A stretch of DNA of 64,000 bases. It comes from Myxocyprinus asiaticus (Eukaryota > Chordata > Actinopteri > Cypriniformes > Catostomidae). A program made the position numbers and the translations under genes. Of the stretch, positions 60,648 to 64,000 are shown in pieces. Within the stretch, counting starts at the first letter, position 1. Each line of letters begins with the position of its first letter. Under the pieces are notes generated by a model, which saw only the letters and a program-made list of their open reading frames with translations, had not been told where the DNA came from and did not search any database. The stretch covers positions 18,934,281-18,998,280 of the forward strand of contig NC_059373.1 of NCBI RefSeq assembly GCF_019703515.2. Direction: 5' to 3'.

Positions 60648-63389
60648 CTAAAAAAGATAATCATATGGAATGAAGTCAGTAAATAATCAAGAACAGAGAT
60701 CTTAAAGGGATGTTGCTAACTCAATGCCGTTTTTAAATGGTTTGTGTAATGTCATTTTTTTGAGACACTCTGGAATACTTTTAAAAATGTAATCATGTCT
60801 GAGGACCTTGTCATCTGCTCCTCTAGAAGGCTTGTTTGCCCTTTTACCATGTGGAGCATTCAATACATGTTAAATAAAGGTAACATACTAAGCAAAATCC
60901 ACTTTTTCAAAAAACAAAAAAATTATGTGTCCCCAGTGTGTAGACAACAACAAAATATGGTAATAGACCATCCCCTCATTTCTTTCCTTTCCCCATCAAT
61001 AAAAAACAGGGTCTCCGAATGAGCCGTTCAGTTTTGCAGCCCTTTATGATGTAAAAAGGGGAAAGGTACCGCCCACAGCTGGCGAAGAGATCCGCCCGAG
61101 AAGATTAGATCTGCCATTATTACTGTAAAACCTGAGCAAGCAGCGCACAGTCTGCCAGATTTATCTCCTCACTAGAGCCGCTTGTGCTAACTCAACACTG
61201 CTTGATCAACGATGGTCAACACAAGGCTGGATTTGCTTCAACGCTAAGGATCAAGGATGGATCGATACAAACTCTCCGTGACCCAACTTCAGATTTTCAA
61301 GTCATAAGTTTTGTACTTGATACTTTTTAATGTTTGCAATTTGGCTTTCTGAATTTGCTTGTTTGCGCATTGCACGAAAAACGCTTGTTGTGAAAACATT
61401 GTGCTTTGTGTAACGTAGCAACCAGTCCCTAACTACCTTATTCCATAACAGTGAAGCTGTAGCTCTGTTTCAGTTACAATATAAACTGATTGGCATCCTC
61501 CACAGTCCCGCTTGAGTGTTCATGCAATGAAGATTTTCCGTATAATAAAACTGGTCATTATTTCAAAAACTATTATGAAACGCTAGTGGTATTTTACGAC
61601 TATAGCTGTTTTTCATATTTCATAACTCGACCTTTGTTATGCACAGTACAGTAAGATGATTGACAGTGTTCTCCATGTTATTTATAATTTTTTTAACTGT
61701 TTAATTTCTCCTGCATTGTTGTCGCCGGGGTATCCATGGCACCAGCAGGAAAGGCACAGTCCACTTCCAGCTCCTTTGCATTTAAAGCTACAGACACTAA
61801 AACAGGCCGTTTGGAACAGGGCTACAAAACAGGGGTAATAAAGGCATGGTAGAATAAACGATATGCGAGTTGTTTTGAGCTGAAACTTGACAAGACACAT
61901 TCTGGTGACACATGAGACTTATATTACGTCGTGTAAAAAGGGGCATAATATGTCCCCTTTAAAAGAGGTAATGTTTATAACTTAGTTACCTTGAAAACCT
62001 CTCTCAATGTCTTCAGGGCCCAAGCCTTTAAAGCGCTCTAATGAATGCCTTCTCTGATGATCCCATTTTCTTTCAGGATCCACATTTCCAAAGCCCCTGA
62101 AATCATCATCATAATATCTTGTCTCATGAGTACCTCTTGGACCTTCTCTGCTATCTTGTGAAGCTCTTGAATATTCTTTGTAACGTCCTGCCTCTTCTCT
62201 AGGATCATCCTCATAAACTCTCTGCTCTGGAAAATCTCTTTTGTTGTCATGTAACCTTGTCTTTTGAAGTTTTCTGGGATCATCTGCATATTGCCTTGCT
62301 TCTTGAAAATCACTGGGATAACTCTCAAATCGTCTTGTCTCTCTGTGATCTCTAGAGTCATCTTCATAAAATCTGCTTTCTCTAGGACCTCTGGGGTCAT
62401 CCTTGTATTGTCCGACCTCTCCAAACACTCTAGGGTCATCGTCATATTGTCTGGATTCTTGGAAACTCATGGGATCGTCTTCATATCGTCTGACCTCTCC
62501 AAACGCTCTAGGGTCATTGTCATGTTGTCTGGATTCTTGGAAACTACTGGGATCGTCTTCATTTCGTCTGACTTCTCCAAACGCTCTAGGGTCATTGTCA
62601 TGTTGTCTGGATTCTTGGAAACTACTGGGATCGTCTTCATATCGTCTGACCTCTCCAAATGCTCTAGGTTCATTGTCATGTTGTCTGGATTCTTGGAAAC
62701 TCCTGGGATCGTCTTCATATCGTCTGACCTCTTGGAAATCTCTATTTTCTAAATAAATGCTATCTGGATCATCCCTTAGGTCCTTATCATATGCATCTCT
62801 GCGCTGTTCACTGGCAAATTGTGAAGTATGGCCCTTGAGATGAAGGAAAATTATTAACGGATTTATTTAGACTTTGAATTAAATAAGAATAATTCTTTAC
62901 AGATAATGTTGATTTTACGGGTACTAACTACGGGCTTACCCCAGTTTTATTCGCTTGGAATTCTTTCAAAACTGTGCATAGCTTTTCTTTGAGAAATTTA
63001 GCTTCTTCCAGATTTTCAATTTGAATGTCACTCTGAAATTGAACAGAATATGTTACAAGTACAACTTAAGTCTATCAGGGAAATGTTATCACTTTTACAC
63101 GTTTGTAAAATATTGTGCACTCACAAGTACATCCAGAACATTTTCAGTATGTTGATAATCATGGGACATACTGCCAGAATCCACAACTGGGTTATTAAAC
63201 AGCTGTAAAAACAGGAACAAGAAGACCAACGACACAAGAAAACCAATGACTCAAGCATGTCACTGCAATACCTACTGAAAACAAATGTGTAAATTTAAAA
63301 GGGAAGGTTAGCCTTGTAGTTTTACCGGAGAATTTGCTCGTCTCTGTGCTCCTCTTAGGTTCTCTTTGTGGATAAATTCTTGAGAATGT
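60421..63389 (-). CDS. Charged 13-residue-repeat protein, last five exons, function unknown
   Basis: Five minus-strand exons with consensus borders join in phase into 434 codons ending at TAA 60421-60423. The 5' end lies outside the window or was not found. Order: a basic segment; a short exon with MSHDYQHTENVLDVL; a helical segment (NLEEAKFLKEKLCTVLKEF, possible coiled coil); a 281-codon exon of E-x-R-x-[YFH]-x-D-D-P-R type repeats; and a Pro-rich C-terminus ending in a helix (LDKIASTLLELVARR). No signal peptide or membrane segment is seen. The Arg/Asp-rich repeats suggest a disordered, perhaps nuclear RNA- or protein-binding protein, which is inference only. I do not recognise the family. 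Introns contain a Kolobok-like element and a heat-shock-motif repeat. Confidence 0.8.
60870..61962 (+). mobile_element. Kolobok-like TTAA transposon, copy 2, degraded
   Basis: Inverted relative to 49187-50476. It starts near 60870 with 'taacatactaagcaaaatcc' and ends 'ggcataatatgtccccttt' with TTAA at 61959-61962. It includes the same 'aattatgtgtccccagtgtg', 'ccgcttgtgctaactc' and 'ctacaaaacaggggtaataaag' segments. The THAP frame is broken and part of the centre is deleted. Lies in the last intron of the repeat-protein gene. Confidence 0.75.
61990..62833 (-). CDS. Repeat-protein gene, large repeat exon
   Basis: 844 bases (281 codons plus one base) with acceptor CTCAAG and donor GTAACT. About 14 consecutive units of a 13-residue motif, E-x-R-x-[YFH]-x-D-D-P-R-x-x-x, become less regular towards the C-terminal side. 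Units alternate between EVRRYEDDP and ESRQHDNDP types. The open frame over the whole exon, despite stops in the other minus-strand frames, supports coding function. Confidence 0.85.
62420..62731 (-). repeat. Coding minisatellite, four 78-bp units
   Basis: Units at 62731-62654, 62653-62576, 62575-62498 and 62497-62420 differ by only a few bases. Each encodes 26 residues, that is two 13-residue half-units, so copy number changes keep the frame. Confidence 0.93.
62940..63032 (-). CDS. Repeat-protein gene, third visible exon (helical)
   Basis: 31 codons with heptad-like Leu/Ile spacing (IENLEEAKFLKEKLCTVL), acceptor ATTTCAG, donor GTAAGC, phase 0. Confidence 0.8.
63125..63202 (-). CDS. Repeat-protein gene, second visible exon
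   Basis: 26 codons, LFNNPVVDSGSMSHDYQHTE onward to VLDVL, with acceptor TTTACAG and donor GTGAGT, phase 0 at both ends. Confidence 0.75.
63326..63389 (-). CDS. Repeat-protein gene, first visible exon
   Basis: 64 bases, one base plus 21 codons (HSQEFIHKENLRGAQRRANSP), preceded by TTTCAG and followed by GTAAAA. An earlier exon must supply two bases. Confidence 0.65.
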
Positions 63390-63607
63390 CTGAAATGAGA
63401 ATTATTTTAGCTTCTTTTGGGGAAAAAATAAAATAGTAAATGAAAGATAACACCGTGTAACAATTATTATTTTATAAATTTTTTGTTTCCTGGGTAGTAA
63501 TTGTTATTTCCTAATTGCTTATGCCTCAAAAGTATAGAAAATGGCTATTATTCCCCACAAACTTTGCTTTTGTGACCAGGACAGTGATATTTCGAAATTT
63601 ACCTATT

Positions 63608-63694
63608 TTCTAGAACATTCTAGATGGATTCAGTGCTGAGTAAACTTGGAGTAACTTCTAGAACTTTCCAGTAATATAAATAGTAGTATAAATA
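63608..63694 (+). promoter_or_regulatory. Heat-shock elements and TATA boxes of a repeat gene
   Basis: Two perfect three-unit heat-shock elements (TTC-n2-GAA-n2-TTC): 63608-63620, with a degenerate fourth unit, and 63656-63668. TATAAATA follows at 63675-63682 and 63687-63694. A TCAGTTTAG initiator-like motif lies about 25 bases further on. This is the arrangement of an HSF-driven promoter. Activity is not shown. Confidence 0.65.
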
Positions 63695-63809
63695 CAGGGG
63701 TCTTAAGCCCACCAGTTCAGTTTAGTTCCAGCTGCATAAGTGGATCCATATCTGCGTTTTTCTGAGATGGCATCAAGAGGCTTCCTACTCCGTGGAAGCA
63801 TCTGCCAAG

Positions 63810-63911
63810 ATGTGTGAGGCCTACAAGGCATATTTCGGCATTCCTGTTGGGAATCAAGACAAACCCTGGGCACTCCATTTCACCTGCGAGCACTGCAAAA
63901 AAACTCTGTAA
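63810..63911 (+). pseudogene. Short Cys/His frame of a dispersed fish repeat gene
   Basis: 33 codons, MCEAYKAYFGIPVGNQDK then PWALHFTCEHCKKTL, ending at TAA. I remember near-identical N-terminal parts (FPVGDQDK..PWAPH..C..C) in many predicted proteins of fish and invertebrate repeats. There the frame continues past this point, so this copy is either truncated by a nonsense change or spliced at the following AAG|GTAAGA donor. Function unknown. The Cys-x2-Cys suggests metal binding. Confidence 0.5.
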
Positions 63912-64000
63912 GGTAAGATGGACAGCTGTTGCTCAGAATTTTGTTATAAAATTTGTTAATTTTTAAAATTGTAAAAGTTTTTAATTTTAAAATATTTTAA

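Noticed and set aside
62420..62731. Tandem repeats as a CRISPR-like array
   Set aside because: Units are contiguous without unique spacers, sit in frame inside an exon, and the genome is eukaryotic.
62264..62756. Plus-strand frames with repeated SGFLETTGIVFISSD-type segments
   Set aside because: They are the mirror of the 78-bp coding minisatellite on the minus strand, whose frame fits flanking exons and splice sites. The plus frames have no context.

Overview
The window is vertebrate nuclear DNA, very probably from a cypriniform (carp-like) fish. The evidence is introns with GT/AG borders, a gene clearly recognisable as nfyc, a miR-30c/miR-30e pair in one nfyc intron, and a dense load of fish transposons (Tc1-like fold-backs, TTAA-flanked elements, hAT elements, a DIRS retrotransposon, an L1-type LINE). 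No bacterial, organellar or viral genes were seen.

Layout. Positions 1-22.7 kb hold almost only repeats. The main structure is a nest: a TTAA-flanked element (2179 to about 15922) contains a hAT remnant (2352-3498) and an L1 retrotransposon (4320-15842). The L1 itself contains a Tc1-type MITE (6013-6517) and a complete but decayed DIRS retrotransposon (6555-12811). Positions 22.7-59 kb hold nfyc on the minus strand: a likely 3' UTR, ten coding exons (23979-42855, 358 codons, all splice junctions in phase 0), and two candidate non-coding first exons near 53.8 and 58.9 kb. Its introns carry mir-30c (about 35.87 kb), mir-30e (about 36.3 kb) and many DNA transposons. A promoter-like block at 58.47-58.96 kb has seven CCAAT boxes and three YY1-like motifs.

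Positions 60.4-63.4 kb hold the last five exons of a second minus-strand gene that I do not recognise. It encodes a very charged protein built from 13-residue repeats, including four near-identical 78-bp units. The right edge (63.6-63.9 kb) carries a plus-strand repeat fragment with perfect heat-shock elements, TATA boxes and a short cysteine/histidine-containing reading frame.

How the parts work together: NFYC is the histone-fold C subunit of the CCAAT-binding factor NF-Y. The miR-30 hairpins lie in the sense orientation inside its transcript and are probably processed from its intron. The CCAAT-rich block at the 5' end raises the possibility of autoregulation. The rest is transposon-derived and, as far as can be seen, non-functional or non-autonomous. 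Coordinates of the nfyc coding exons, the second gene's exons and the DIRS ends were read base by base. Many repeat boundaries are approximate.
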